From positions 1 through 15,157 of the forward strand of contig JAGHTQ010000052.1 in NCBI GenBank assembly GCA_018065295.1: a stretch of 15,157 bases of DNA, read 5' to 3'. Position numbers and translations under genes: made by a program. Each line of letters starts with the position of its first letter. The first letter of the stretch is position 1. Of this stretch, positions 6,533 to 15,049 are shown piece by piece. The notes beneath the pieces were generated by a model, which worked only from the letters and a program-made list of their open reading frames with translations, had not been told where the DNA came from and did not search any database. This DNA is from Candidatus Colimonas fimequi. Lineage in GTDB: Bacteria; Bacillota; Clostridia; Peptostreptococcales; Anaerovoracaceae.

Positions 6533-8164
6533 ATGAAGTTCAAGGACAAATTAGACAAGTACACTAAGGCTGAAATATGGGCTGAATACTGTGGATTCCT
6601 GGATTTATCAATGGATGAATACATGAACATTCAGTTCAGACTTCTCAGAGAACAGATCGAACGTTTCGGCAGCTGTGAACTGGGCCGTTCAATTATGAAG
6701 GGACAGAAGCCTAAGAGTATTGATGAGTTCCAGCGCATGATTCCACTGACTACTTATGAAGATTATCAGGGCGTACTTCTCGAGAAGCGCGAGGATCTCC
6801 TTTGCGGTAAGCCTGTAGCTTGGCTCACAACTACATGGGAGAGCGGCAGCAAGCCTGAGAAGCTGGCTCCATATACAAGAGAAATGCTGGATGTTTACAC
6901 TAGAAACATTCTGGCATCAATGATTCTCTCAACATCAAATGCTAAGGGTAATTTCAAGGTTAAGTCCGGTGCGAAGGTGCTTTATGGATTAGCACCGATG
7001 CCATATGCGACTGGCCTGTTCCCGCTCCTTATTGCTCCTGAGATTGATCTTAACTTCATGCCATCACTTAATGATGCTAAGTATATGTCATTCTCACAGC
7101 AGACTAAGGAAGGTTTCAAACTGGCTGCCAAGCAGGGTATTGACCAGTTCTTCGGCATGTCAAGTGTCGTATATACAATTACTAAGAACTTCGATCAGAT
7201 GTTCAAGAGTGGCGGTGGTAGCTCTAAGGGTAAGCTAAGCATCAACCCAGCCATGATGGTGAAACTGGCGAAGGCTAAATATATTTCCAAGAGAGATGGT
7301 GTTCCAATTAAGCCAGCGGATATCTTTGATTTAGATGGCTTCGTTTGTGTTGGAACAGACACAGCTCTCTACAAGGAAGAGTTAGAGAAGGCATGGGGCA
7401 GGAAGCCTCTTGAAATCCATGGTGGCACAGAGACATCATGTCTTGCTACAGAAGCGTGGAGCAGAGACGGTCTTATCTTCTTCCCAGACAATGCATTCTA
7501 TGAATTCATTCCTAAGGAAGAAATGCTGAGAAATGAGAAGGATCCATCATACGTTCCTCGTACATATCTCATGGACGAAGTTGTTGCCAACGAAGAATAT
7601 GAAATCGTTGTAACAATCTTCAAGGGCGGAGCATTCATGCGTTATCGTCCAGGTGACATGTATAGATGTCTCAGAACATCAAATGAACAGGAAGGCATCC
7701 GTCTGCCACAGTTCGAATATATCGACAGAGTACCATCCGTTATCGATATTGCTGGATTCACAAGATTTACTGAGAACAGCATCAATACTGTATTCAGACT
7801 TTCAGGTCTTCCTATCAGCAACTGGTTTGCTCTTAAGGAATACGATGGCAATAAGAACTCATTCATGCACCTTTATGTAGAGATAGACAGTGGTTCACCA
7901 GGAGCAGACTTCCTTAACGATCAGGTAATTCTTGATCATATGGGCGCATACTATCGTAAGTATGACCATGATTATGATGATATTAAGAGACTTCTCGGCA
8001 TGGACCCAGCTGTTGTTACTGTCCTGCCAGAAGGTTCAATAGATAAATACAAGGCATCAACTGATGTGGAATTTAGAACAATTAACCCATCACCTTCACA
8101 GGTTCTCAACCTGCTGAAGATGGTCGGCGCACCTTTCGCGAGAGGAGGTGAGCTGTTTGAGTAG
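6533..8164 (+). CDS. GH3-family (ANL-like) acid-adenylating enzyme
   Basis: A 543-residue protein, close to the usual length for the GH3 family, which in plants activates carboxylic acids (jasmonate, auxin) with ATP and joins them to amino acids; bacterial members are mostly uncharacterised. Visible family elements are a phosphate-loop-like segment TTTWESGSKPEKLAPYT (99-115), the adenine-site element EIHGGTET (294-301), and MRYRPGDMYRC (369-379), equivalent to the YRxGD motif that holds the ribose. A C-terminal subdomain with an extended lid follows (about 410-543). The phosphate loop lacks the usual SGTSGG glycine run. It is soluble, with no signal peptide. The start ATG 6533 has an excellent AGGAGG at 6520-6525. 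It follows the methyltransferase-like gene by 42 bases, and its last codons overlap the start of the HD-GYP gene. The acid substrate and the acceptor are unknown; a fatty acid is plausible from the neighbours. Confidence 0.78.
   Translation: MKFKDKLDKYTKAEIWAEYCGFLDLSMDEYMNIQFRLLREQIERFGSCELGRSIMKGQKPKSIDEFQRMIPLTTYEDYQGVLLEKREDLLCGKPVAWLTTTWESGSKPEKLAPYTREMLDVYTRNILASMILSTSNAKGNFKVKSGAKVLYGLAPMPYATGLFPLLIAPEIDLNFMPSLNDAKYMSFSQQTKEGFKLAAKQGIDQFFGMSSVVYTITKNFDQMFKSGGGSSKGKLSINPAMMVKLAKAKYISKRDGVPIKPADIFDLDGFVCVGTDTALYKEELEKAWGRKPLEIHGGTETSCLATEAWSRDGLIFFPDNAFYEFIPKEEMLRNEKDPSYVPRTYLMDEVVANEEYEIVVTIFKGGAFMRYRPGDMYRCLRTSNEQEGIRLPQFEYIDRVPSVIDIAGFTRFTENSINTVFRLSGLPISNWFALKEYDGNKNSFMHLYVEIDSGSPGADFLNDQVILDHMGAYYRKYDHDYDDIKRLLGMDPAVVTVLPEGSIDKYKASTDVEFRTINPSPSQVLNLLKMVGAPFARGGELFE
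8143..8150 (+). promoter_or_regulatory. Shine-Dalgarno sequence inside the GH3 gene, fixing a TTG start for the next gene
   Basis: AGGAGGTG at 8143-8150 is a near-perfect anti-16S match, located in the last codons of the GH3 gene and 6 bases before TTG 8157. The in-frame GTG at 8148 is part of the Shine-Dalgarno sequence itself, and the ATG at 8178 has none, so TTG 8157 is the best start. Confidence 0.75.
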
Positions 8165-10670
8165 TATTAATGAACTTATGTATACTACCGTACCAGCAAT
8201 AGCCTTCTTGTGTAACCTCTTCCTGTTTTCAACACTGCTGACAGCGAAGAAGAACAAGGCTGTGTATGCGTTCATGGGAATGCTTATCACATTCTGTGCA
8301 TGGACTGGCGGTGCACTGTTTATGCGTATGGAACTGGAGCCAGGCGTATGGTTCTGGTGGAAGGTATCACTTACAGGTATCTTCGTAGCACCATATATGA
8401 TTTATCTGGTAGCTTCCACATTCGCAGAAACAAAGGGTGCATTCCTTAAGATTATATTCGGAATAATAACTGCATTAATCGCTGTAGCTAATGGATTCGA
8501 CGTATTCCTTACATCCCCAGTAATCGAGGAAGGTAATGGACATGCGGTTCTTCACTACAGTGCAACAATCTTCGCTATTATTCCTCTTGTGTTTGCGGTA
8601 GTTGTTTTCGCGACAGCTTATATCGATATCAAGAGATCGGTTAAGAGGAATGGACTTCCATCAAACTATGTGACACCATTCTCTGTTGGTGTAATCATCA
8701 TGGTTATCGGAGACCTGCTTGACCTTGTTCCCCTGTTCAATTCACTTCCAATGGACTCACTGGGAGCTACAATCAACGCAGTTCTTATTTACTATGCATT
8801 CTACAAGAAGCGCGTATATTCACTGCACCAGATCACATCAAATGGTGCGATGTACATGATTACAGTTGTTATAACTGGATTCGCAGTACCAGTACTGAAT
8901 AAGGCTGGCATGCTCGTCCTTGACAAGCTGCCTAATGTTAGTCAGGACGTATTCAGCATGGTGCTTACTGTTATATGTGCAGCACTGGCGATTGTTCTTT
9001 ATATAGTTCTGGGCAAGCTTAACGGCGCTTTGTTCGTTAAAGAACAGAATCGTAAGGAAGACCTGGTTAAGGAATTCTCATCAAGCGTTAATACTTCACT
9101 TGATGTAAACAGTATCTTCAGTGGATTCCTGGGCCTCATTAGAAACGAAACTTCTGCAGAACATGTATATATCTGCAGATACGATGCTGAGAAGAACAGA
9201 TATGTCAGCTACAATGGTATGGATACACTTGAGATGCCGATTGTTCTTCTTAAGTCAAATCCTGTTATCAACCAGATTGATAAGACTAATAGTGGAAGCC
9301 TTCTCTACAGTGAATTCAAGAGAAGTGCTATCTACAAGAGCATGTGGGAAGAAGAGAAGAGAACTCTGGAGTATCTTGATATTGAATTAATTATTCCATT
9401 CAAGAACGAAGGCGAAACTATGGGCTTTGTTCTTCTCTCACAGAAGTCTGGCCGCAAGGCATATACATTTGATGAAATTAACTTCCTGGAGTCTGTTGCA
9501 TCTATTGCATCTATTGCGCTTAAGAATGCACAGCTGTATAGACAGCTTGAACAGGAAGCTAAGCGTGATGCTCTGACTAACCTGTACAACAGAAGAGCAT
9601 TTAACGAACGTCTTAATGAAGCGGTTAACAGTAGTTCCACAACTGATGTGGCAATGATTCTGTTTAACCTTGACGACTTCAGTCTGTACAATGAACTGTA
9701 CGGCAATGAAGAAGGTGACCTGATGCTTCAGAGATTTGCTGGTATTCTTACTAGCGTATTCGGAAGCAAGGGCGCTATTTCAAGATATGGTGGTAAGGAA
9801 TTCGCAGTAATGCTGCCACATTCCGATGCTGAGACAGCACGTCAGTATGCAGAGAGAGTTAAGGTTCAGCTGAAGAATCAGATTGATTCAACTAAGGAAG
9901 CAACTAAGAAGTTCCTTACATTCTCAGCTGCAATATGTGCATATCCTTCAGTAGCATCAAATGCTAATGAACTTATGACATATGTTAACCTGGCAATTTT
10001 CCATATCAAGCAGCACGGCAAGAACAATATCGAAATTTATAACAAGCAGTACAGTGCACAGAGCGCAGGCAAGGATAAGAAGGAACATATCTACGAACTG
10101 ACATCAACTATCTATGCACTTACAGCTGCCATCGACGCTAAGGACCACTACACATTCAACCATTCAAGATGCGTATCCGAATACGCAACTAAGCTGGCTG
10201 AATTCGCAGGACTTCCTTCTGATTACGTAGAGATTATCAGACAGGCTGGTCTCCTTCACGATATCGGTAAGATTAGTATCCCGGATGCTATCCTTACTAA
10301 GCAGGGCAAACTTACAAATGAAGAATTCCAGATCATGAGACAGCATGTAGAACGTTCAATCGAAATGATTCGTCATCTGCCTGCACTGGATTATGTAATT
10401 CCTGCCGTAGTAGGACATCATGAGAGATTTGATGGCAAGGGATATCCTAGAGGTATTGCAGGAGAAGACATTCCTATTGGTGCTAGATGCCTTAGTATTG
10501 CTGACTCATTCGACGCCATGGTATCAAGACGTTCCTACAAGGACAAGATGTCCGTTGAAGCGTCACTTACTGAAATCATGATCAACCTTGGTAAACAATT
10601 TGACCCAGAACTCGGTCAACTCTTTGTTGAGAAGGTTCGCAGTGGCGAAATCGAAGTAATCGACTATTAA
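8157..10670 (+). CDS. membrane-anchored GAF-GGDEF-HD-GYP protein, predicted c-di-GMP phosphodiesterase
   Basis: An 837-residue signalling protein (numbering from TTG 8157). Residues about 10-290 contain about nine hydrophobic segments: a 7TM block resembling the histidine-kinase N-terminal 7TM sensor, then two further helices (about 232-255 and 265-286). A GAF-like domain follows at about 300-460, then a GGDEF domain (about 470-630) and an HD-GYP domain (about 645-835). The HD-GYP active site is complete: GLLHDIGK (698-705) and HHERFDGKGYP (754-764), so hydrolysis of cyclic-di-GMP is expected. The GGDEF domain looks inactive as a cyclase: the signature reads GGKEF (545-549) and the first metal aspartate is Asn (FNLDDF, 503-508). 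It may bind a nucleotide as a regulator. The start overlaps the GH3 gene by 8 bases, so the two are translationally coupled, and this is the last gene of the DegV-led operon. An HD-GYP with cGAMP preference is an alternative. Confidence 0.88.
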   Translation: MSSINELMYTTVPAIAFLCNLFLFSTLLTAKKNKAVYAFMGMLITFCAWTGGALFMRMELEPGVWFWWKVSLTGIFVAPYMIYLVASTFAETKGAFLKIIFGIITALIAVANGFDVFLTSPVIEEGNGHAVLHYSATIFAIIPLVFAVVVFATAYIDIKRSVKRNGLPSNYVTPFSVGVIIMVIGDLLDLVPLFNSLPMDSLGATINAVLIYYAFYKKRVYSLHQITSNGAMYMITVVITGFAVPVLNKAGMLVLDKLPNVSQDVFSMVLTVICAALAIVLYIVLGKLNGALFVKEQNRKEDLVKEFSSSVNTSLDVNSIFSGFLGLIRNETSAEHVYICRYDAEKNRYVSYNGMDTLEMPIVLLKSNPVINQIDKTNSGSLLYSEFKRSAIYKSMWEEEKRTLEYLDIELIIPFKNEGETMGFVLLSQKSGRKAYTFDEINFLESVASIASIALKNAQLYRQLEQEAKRDALTNLYNRRAFNERLNEAVNSSSTTDVAMILFNLDDFSLYNELYGNEEGDLMLQRFAGILTSVFGSKGAISRYGGKEFAVMLPHSDAETARQYAERVKVQLKNQIDSTKEATKKFLTFSAAICAYPSVASNANELMTYVNLAIFHIKQHGKNNIEIYNKQYSAQSAGKDKKEHIYELTSTIYALTAAIDAKDHYTFNHSRCVSEYATKLAEFAGLPSDYVEIIRQAGLLHDIGKISIPDAILTKQGKLTNEEFQIMRQHVERSIEMIRHLPALDYVIPAVVGHHERFDGKGYPRGIAGEDIPIGARCLSIADSFDAMVSRRSYKDKMSVEASLTEIMINLGKQFDPELGQLFVEKVRSGEIEVIDY

Positions 10671-10674
10671 TAAC

Positions 10675-10705
10675 AAAGGCTATCAAGAAATTGATAGCCT
10701 TTTTA
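10675..10705 (+). terminator. Rho-independent terminator of the DegV-GH3-HD-GYP operon
   Basis: AAAGGCTATCAA (10675-10686) and TTGATAGCCTTT (10691-10702) form a perfect 12-bp stem closed by a GAAA tetraloop and run into TTTTT. It lies 4 bases after the stop codon. Confidence 0.92.
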
Positions 10706-10752
10706 TACATTTGTTTGGACATTAGTTATTGATTAGGTGGAGAGGGTAAGAA

Positions 10753-12414
10753 ATGAACAAACGGGAAATTATCGTTATAGGTCACAAGAATCCAGATACT
10801 GACTCAATCTGTTCTGCTATCGCATATAGCGAATTGAAGAACAGAATCGATCAGAACAATACATATGTGCCTATGAGAGCCGGTGTTGTGAGCAAAGAAA
10901 CCAAGTACGTTCTCGACAGATTCGGTGTAGAAGAACCTGAGTACATTGCTAATGTAGGGGCACAGGTTATGGACATGGAACTGAGAAGAACTCCTGGTGT
11001 TTCTGAGGACATGACCATCAGAGAAGTCTGGGACAAGATGGGCGTTAACGAGGCGGTAACTCAGCCAGTTATCGATGAAGACGAGAAGATTATCGGCATT
11101 ATCACTAAGGGTGATATTGCCAAGACTTTTATGGAACTTCACGACAACAACTTTTTGGCACAGGCAGGCCCTACTTATGGGAACATTGCAGACACTCTTC
11201 GAGGCGAAGTAGTAGTAGGCGATAAGAACCAGAAGTTCACAGGCGGTAAGCTGCTGGTAGGTGCAGCTGGAGCTGAGACTCTCGGTGATTTCATCAGCCC
11301 AAGAGATATCGTTATTCTGGCTGACAGAAACGAGAAACATAGAATTGCTATTGAGTCTGGGGCTGATTGCATTATCCTTTGCGTGGGTATTCAGGCAAGT
11401 GATGATGTTAGAAGACTTGCAGAAGAGAAGGGCACTGTTATCATCGAAACACCTCTGGATTCATTCAGTATCGCTCGTGAGATTAACACAAGTGCTCCAG
11501 TTGGCGCAGTAATGATTAGGGACGGCATCATGGCATTCCAGATGACTGAGTCCATTGAGAATGTTAACGCAATCATGAGTAATACACGTCACAGAGCTTT
11601 CCCTGTTGTTGGCGATGACGGTAAATATATCGGTACAGTTTCAAGAAGAAACTTCCTGAATATACAGAAGAAAAAGGTCATTCTTGTTGACCACAATGAG
11701 AAGACACAGGCTGTGGATAACATTGATGACGCTGAGATTCTGGAGATTGTTGACCATCATAGACTGGGAACACTTCAGACGCTGGAGCCAATCTATTTCG
11801 TTAACCAGCCGGTAGGCTGCACAGCGACAATTCTCTATGAAATGTTCCGCGATAAGAATATTGAGCTGACACAGCAGATGGCGGGACTCCTTTGCGCGGC
11901 GATTATTTCAGATACACTCATGTTCAGATCACCAACATGCACTCTCAAGGATAAGATGGCGGCTGGTGCACTGGGCATCATTGCAGATATCAATATCGAA
12001 GAATTCGCTACAGAAATGTTCATGGCTGGTTCGGATCTGATTGATAAGCCAGCAGAGCAGATCTTCTATCAGGATAACAAGAAGTTTAATTTCAAGAACA
12101 CTACATTCAACATTGGACAGATCAGTTCAATGAACGAGGGCGAACTTGAGGTTATCAAGGGTAAGCTGATTCCAATTTTGGATAGCGTAGCTGCCAAGAG
12201 TTCAGCTTCAATGGTCTTCTTCCTGCTCACAGATATCAAGAAGTCGTCTTCAGAAATTATCTGTGCTGGCGAAAACGCAGCATCTCTTGTAGAGGCTGCA
12301 TTCCCAGATGCTGAGAAGACAAATGGCGGCTACATGCTTGAGGGCGTGCTCTCAAGAAAGAAGCAGGTAGTGCCAGCATTCATGCAGGCAATAAGCGTTA
12401 TGGAGGAAAACTAG
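10753..12414 (+). CDS. manganese-dependent inorganic pyrophosphatase, family II, with CBS and DRTGG domains
   Basis: A 553-residue cytoplasmic enzyme that hydrolyses pyrophosphate to two phosphates. The DHH catalytic domain begins with IGHKNPDTDS (9-18; His11, Asp15 and Asp17 are metal ligands), is interrupted by a regulatory insert, and resumes with VDHNE (312-316) and DHHR (334-337). The DHHA2 domain follows, with the substrate-binding SRKKQ (534-538). The insert holds a first CBS motif (about 72-125), a DRTGG-like domain (about 140-250) and a second CBS motif (about 252-305). Family members with this layout are inhibited by AMP and ADP and activated by ATP or diadenosine polyphosphates. 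Typical family II enzymes without the insert are about 310 residues, so the extra length is the regulatory part. The ATG at 10753 has a purine-rich GGTGGAGAGGG stretch upstream. Its stop TAG overlaps the ribosome binding site of the kinase gene, 8 bases ahead of that start. Confidence 0.94.
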   Translation: MNKREIIVIGHKNPDTDSICSAIAYSELKNRIDQNNTYVPMRAGVVSKETKYVLDRFGVEEPEYIANVGAQVMDMELRRTPGVSEDMTIREVWDKMGVNEAVTQPVIDEDEKIIGIITKGDIAKTFMELHDNNFLAQAGPTYGNIADTLRGEVVVGDKNQKFTGGKLLVGAAGAETLGDFISPRDIVILADRNEKHRIAIESGADCIILCVGIQASDDVRRLAEEKGTVIIETPLDSFSIAREINTSAPVGAVMIRDGIMAFQMTESIENVNAIMSNTRHRAFPVVGDDGKYIGTVSRRNFLNIQKKKVILVDHNEKTQAVDNIDDAEILEIVDHHRLGTLQTLEPIYFVNQPVGCTATILYEMFRDKNIELTQQMAGLLCAAIISDTLMFRSPTCTLKDKMAAGALGIIADINIEEFATEMFMAGSDLIDKPAEQIFYQDNKKFNFKNTTFNIGQISSMNEGELEVIKGKLIPILDSVAAKSSASMVFFLLTDIKKSSSEIICAGENAASLVEAAFPDAEKTNGGYMLEGVLSRKKQVVPAFMQAISVMEEN

Positions 12415-12422
12415 GAGGTATT

Positions 12423-14012
12423 ATGCTTCACGTCATAGCGTATGATTTCGGTACATCAGGCGTCAAAACATGCGTGTTTAAAGTGGGAGAGACAATCGAA
12501 TTAGTTGGGAGTGCATACGGCAAATACGATCTTTTTATTATGGAAGACGGAGGCGCTGAACAGGATGCGGACCAGTGGTGGGACGCAATGTGCCAGACCA
12601 CCAGAAAGCTCATGAGCGAGACTCAGGTTGAGCCTGGCGATATCGCAGGAATCTCTTTTTGCTCACAGATGCAGGGCATAGTTCTTGTGGATAAGGATGG
12701 CGATGCCGTGAGAAGACCAATGAGCTACATGGACCAGCGCGCTGGTGCTGGGATGAAAGAAGTTCAGGGCCACGGTATCGAGATTTCTGGTGCCAATGCA
12801 TTCATGCTCCTTAAGAGCCTGCGACTTACAAGCGCAGCATCCACAAGTGTCAAGGACCCAGTCTGGAAGTACAAGTGGGTGGAGAAGAACGAGCCGGACA
12901 TTTTCGCCAAGGTGGATAAGTGGCTGGACGTTAAGGAATACCTGATCTGCCGTGCTACTGGCGAGAAGGTAATGACTAAGGACTCAGCGTACGCTACTTT
13001 CTTATATAGAACACGTGGCAAATGGGAGTTTAGCGATGAGCTTTGCAAAATGTATGGCGTCCATCGTGAACACTTACCAAGAGTTATCGATTCAACTGAA
13101 GCTGCTGGCCGTCTCAGTGAGAAGGCCGCAGGAGAGCTTGGCCTGGTAGAAGGTATCCCGGTTTACGGCGGCGGCGGAGACGCCAACCTGATTGGCGTTG
13201 GCGCAGGAGCAACTGCTGTAGGACAGACTCACGTTTATTCTGGAACTTCCGGATGGGTAGGAACTGTCACTGACAAGCAGGTTGTTGATATCGAGTCCAT
13301 GATTGCGGCTATCGTAGGCGTGGAGCAAGGTAAGTATACTTACTTCGCAGAGATGGAGACTGCCGGTAAATGTTTCGAGTGGGTGAAGGATCACCTGGCT
13401 CTTGATGAAATCGGCATTTATCTTAAGAAAAACAATGTGGCTGAGGACCCAGAGTCCACATATAACAGCCTTTATGAATATATGTCAGATGTTATTGACG
13501 ATGTACAGCCGGGTGCTGGTGGCGTGATTTTCACTCCGTGGCTTCACGGCAATAGATGTCCTTTTGAGGATCCGGCGGCTGCGGGCATTTTCTTTAACAT
13601 CAAACTTGATACTGGCAAAGCGGAAATGATCAGAGCGGTACAGGAGGGTATCTGTTACCACCTGAGATGGATGCTAGAGTGTCAGGATAAGAAGGTGAAG
13701 ACTTCTCAGACTATTAGATTTGTTGGCGGAGGAGCATCATCACCTGTAGTATGCCAGATGCTGGCGGATATTACGGGAAGAACTGTCGAGACAGTTCATG
13801 ATACACAGGACGTTGGCGCAGTTGGAGCGGCTATGGTGGTTGCTGTAGGATGCGGCGCATTTAGCAGCATCGATGAAGCGGCAAGTCTCATTAAGGTGAA
13901 GGAACGATTCACACCTAATGAGGACAACAAGGCAGTGTATGACAAGACTTTTAAGGTCTTCTGTGAACTATATAAATCAAACAAGAAGAATTTTCAGTTG
14001 CTGAACATGTAA
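12423..14012 (+). CDS. FGGY-family carbohydrate kinase
   Basis: A 529-residue sugar kinase of the xylulokinase/ribulokinase superfamily, using ATP to phosphorylate a ketose, polyol or related sugar. It has the N-terminal phosphate motif AYDFGTSGVK (6-15, Asp8), SQMQG (81-85), YMDQRA (102-107), the catalytic-base motif GGGDANLIG (250-258, Asp253), GTSGW (274-278), and the FGGY signature 2 region FVGGGASSPVVCQMLADITG (433-452). Length is normal for the family. AGGAGGT (12413-12419) lies 4-5 bases before ATG 12423 and overlaps the pyrophosphatase stop. A class II aldolase follows 21 bases later, so the phosphorylated product is probably cleaved by it, as in fuculose, rhamnulose or related pathways. 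No isomerase, dehydrogenase or transporter for the sugar is in the window, so the substrate stays open; xylulokinase is one possibility but not proven. Confidence 0.87.
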   Translation: MLHVIAYDFGTSGVKTCVFKVGETIELVGSAYGKYDLFIMEDGGAEQDADQWWDAMCQTTRKLMSETQVEPGDIAGISFCSQMQGIVLVDKDGDAVRRPMSYMDQRAGAGMKEVQGHGIEISGANAFMLLKSLRLTSAASTSVKDPVWKYKWVEKNEPDIFAKVDKWLDVKEYLICRATGEKVMTKDSAYATFLYRTRGKWEFSDELCKMYGVHREHLPRVIDSTEAAGRLSEKAAGELGLVEGIPVYGGGGDANLIGVGAGATAVGQTHVYSGTSGWVGTVTDKQVVDIESMIAAIVGVEQGKYTYFAEMETAGKCFEWVKDHLALDEIGIYLKKNNVAEDPESTYNSLYEYMSDVIDDVQPGAGGVIFTPWLHGNRCPFEDPAAAGIFFNIKLDTGKAEMIRAVQEGICYHLRWMLECQDKKVKTSQTIRFVGGGASSPVVCQMLADITGRTVETVHDTQDVGAVGAAMVVAVGCGAFSSIDEAASLIKVKERFTPNEDNKAVYDKTFKVFCELYKSNKKNFQLLNM

Positions 14013-14033
14013 GAGATGAATGAGGTGTAAATA

Positions 14034-15029
14034 ATGAGCGGCAAAACTAGACGAGAACTAATCGTAGAGACTGGCAAAATGCTTCTAGAAACTGGCCTTG
14101 TGGCTAGAACCTGGGGCAATGTAAGTGCTAGAGTAGATGGGGATAATTTCCTTATTACACCTAGTGGTCTTGATTACATGAACACAACTGAAGACGATAT
14201 TGCACTGGTGAATATTTCAACCGGTGAGTGGGCTGGCCCACGTAAGCCATCAGGAGAGCGTGGTGTTCACGCTGCTGCATATGAGGTGTTTGAAGATGTT
14301 AAGTTCGTTATTCATACTCATCAGACATATGCGACAGCAATTGGCCTAGCTGGTTATGAAGAACTTGATATTACAGATGACGAGCTTATGAAACTGGGCG
14401 GCATCGCCGTTTCTGAATACGGCATGACTGGAACTAAGAAGCTGATTGAAGCGGTAACAGATGCCATGCAGGCGGGTGCAGAAACAGTTTTCATGCCTCA
14501 TCACGGTGTTCTTATCTGCGGTAGAGATAGAGACGAGACAATGATGAGAGCAATGCTCCTTGAAGAAATCTGCCAGAGAAACTGCCTGGGTCAGAAGGCT
14601 GCGGAGCCGACTGAAACAATGGTTAAGGAGGCGGCAGATCTTCTAGAACAGATACAGATTATCGTAGGCAACGTGGAACTTTTGCAAAATGCGGAGACCA
14701 TGAAATTCGTCAACATGAACACACCTCTGGTGGCACAGATTGAGGATATGGCACAGATGGTTGGCCGCAGCGCGCCAATCGTTCTCAACGTGCTGAAGAT
14801 TGCGCCACAGCTTAAGAAGCATGGGGCTGTAATGGTGCCAGGTATCGGTATCATGGTTCACGCTGACACAGAAGATGATACTGAGGCTCTCAAGTTGCTC
14901 ATGGATAAGGCGGTAAAGGTTAAGCTTCATACTATGAGCACTGGCAAGAAGGCGGAGCTGGGACTGGCTGATATTGCCCTGGAGCATATGATATACACAA
15001 GGAAGTATTCTAAGCAGAAGAACGGCTAA
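14034..15029 (+). CDS. class II aldolase/adducin-family protein with extra C-terminal half
   Basis: A 331-residue protein. Residues 1 to about 190 are a class II aldolase/adducin domain with GNVSAR (28-33), TPSGLDY (42-48), the catalytic-acid motif PSGERGVH (72-79, Glu75) and the zinc ligands IHTHQ (93-97, His94 and His96) and PHHGVL (155-160, His156/157). Typical relatives (fuculose- or ribulose-phosphate aldolase/epimerase) have about 215 residues. The additional 110 or so residues include LKKHGAVMVPGIGIMV (260-275) and then a helix, resembling the second half of another aldolase-like domain of the kind seen in rhamnulose aldolase/dehydrogenase fusions. The reaction is probably cleavage of a sugar 1-phosphate into dihydroxyacetone phosphate and an aldehyde, using the product of the upstream kinase. 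The start ATG 14034 has a weak GAGGTG upstream (14020-14025). A GtrA-like gene begins 20 bases downstream. Confidence 0.85.
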   Translation: MSGKTRRELIVETGKMLLETGLVARTWGNVSARVDGDNFLITPSGLDYMNTTEDDIALVNISTGEWAGPRKPSGERGVHAAAYEVFEDVKFVIHTHQTYATAIGLAGYEELDITDDELMKLGGIAVSEYGMTGTKKLIEAVTDAMQAGAETVFMPHHGVLICGRDRDETMMRAMLLEEICQRNCLGQKAAEPTETMVKEAADLLEQIQIIVGNVELLQNAETMKFVNMNTPLVAQIEDMAQMVGRSAPIVLNVLKIAPQLKKHGAVMVPGIGIMVHADTEDDTEALKLLMDKAVKVKLHTMSTGKKAELGLADIALEHMIYTRKYSKQKNG

Positions 15030-15049
15030 AGCAATAAGAAAGAAGGCAT

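Noticed and set aside
8148..8150. GTG 8148 as start of the HD-GYP gene
   Set aside because: The codon is part of the Shine-Dalgarno sequence, so it cannot be placed correctly for initiation; TTG 8157 has ideal spacing.
9570..10050. Active diguanylate cyclase
   Set aside because: GGKEF in place of GGDEF/GGEEF and Asn in place of the first metal-binding Asp argue against catalysis.
10804..11340. 178-codon open frame on the minus strand
   Set aside because: It lies wholly opposite the strongly supported pyrophosphatase gene and has no recognisable domain or ribosome binding site. It is an antisense shadow of that gene's codon bias; other long antisense frames (40-450, 9332-9706) are rejected for the same reason.
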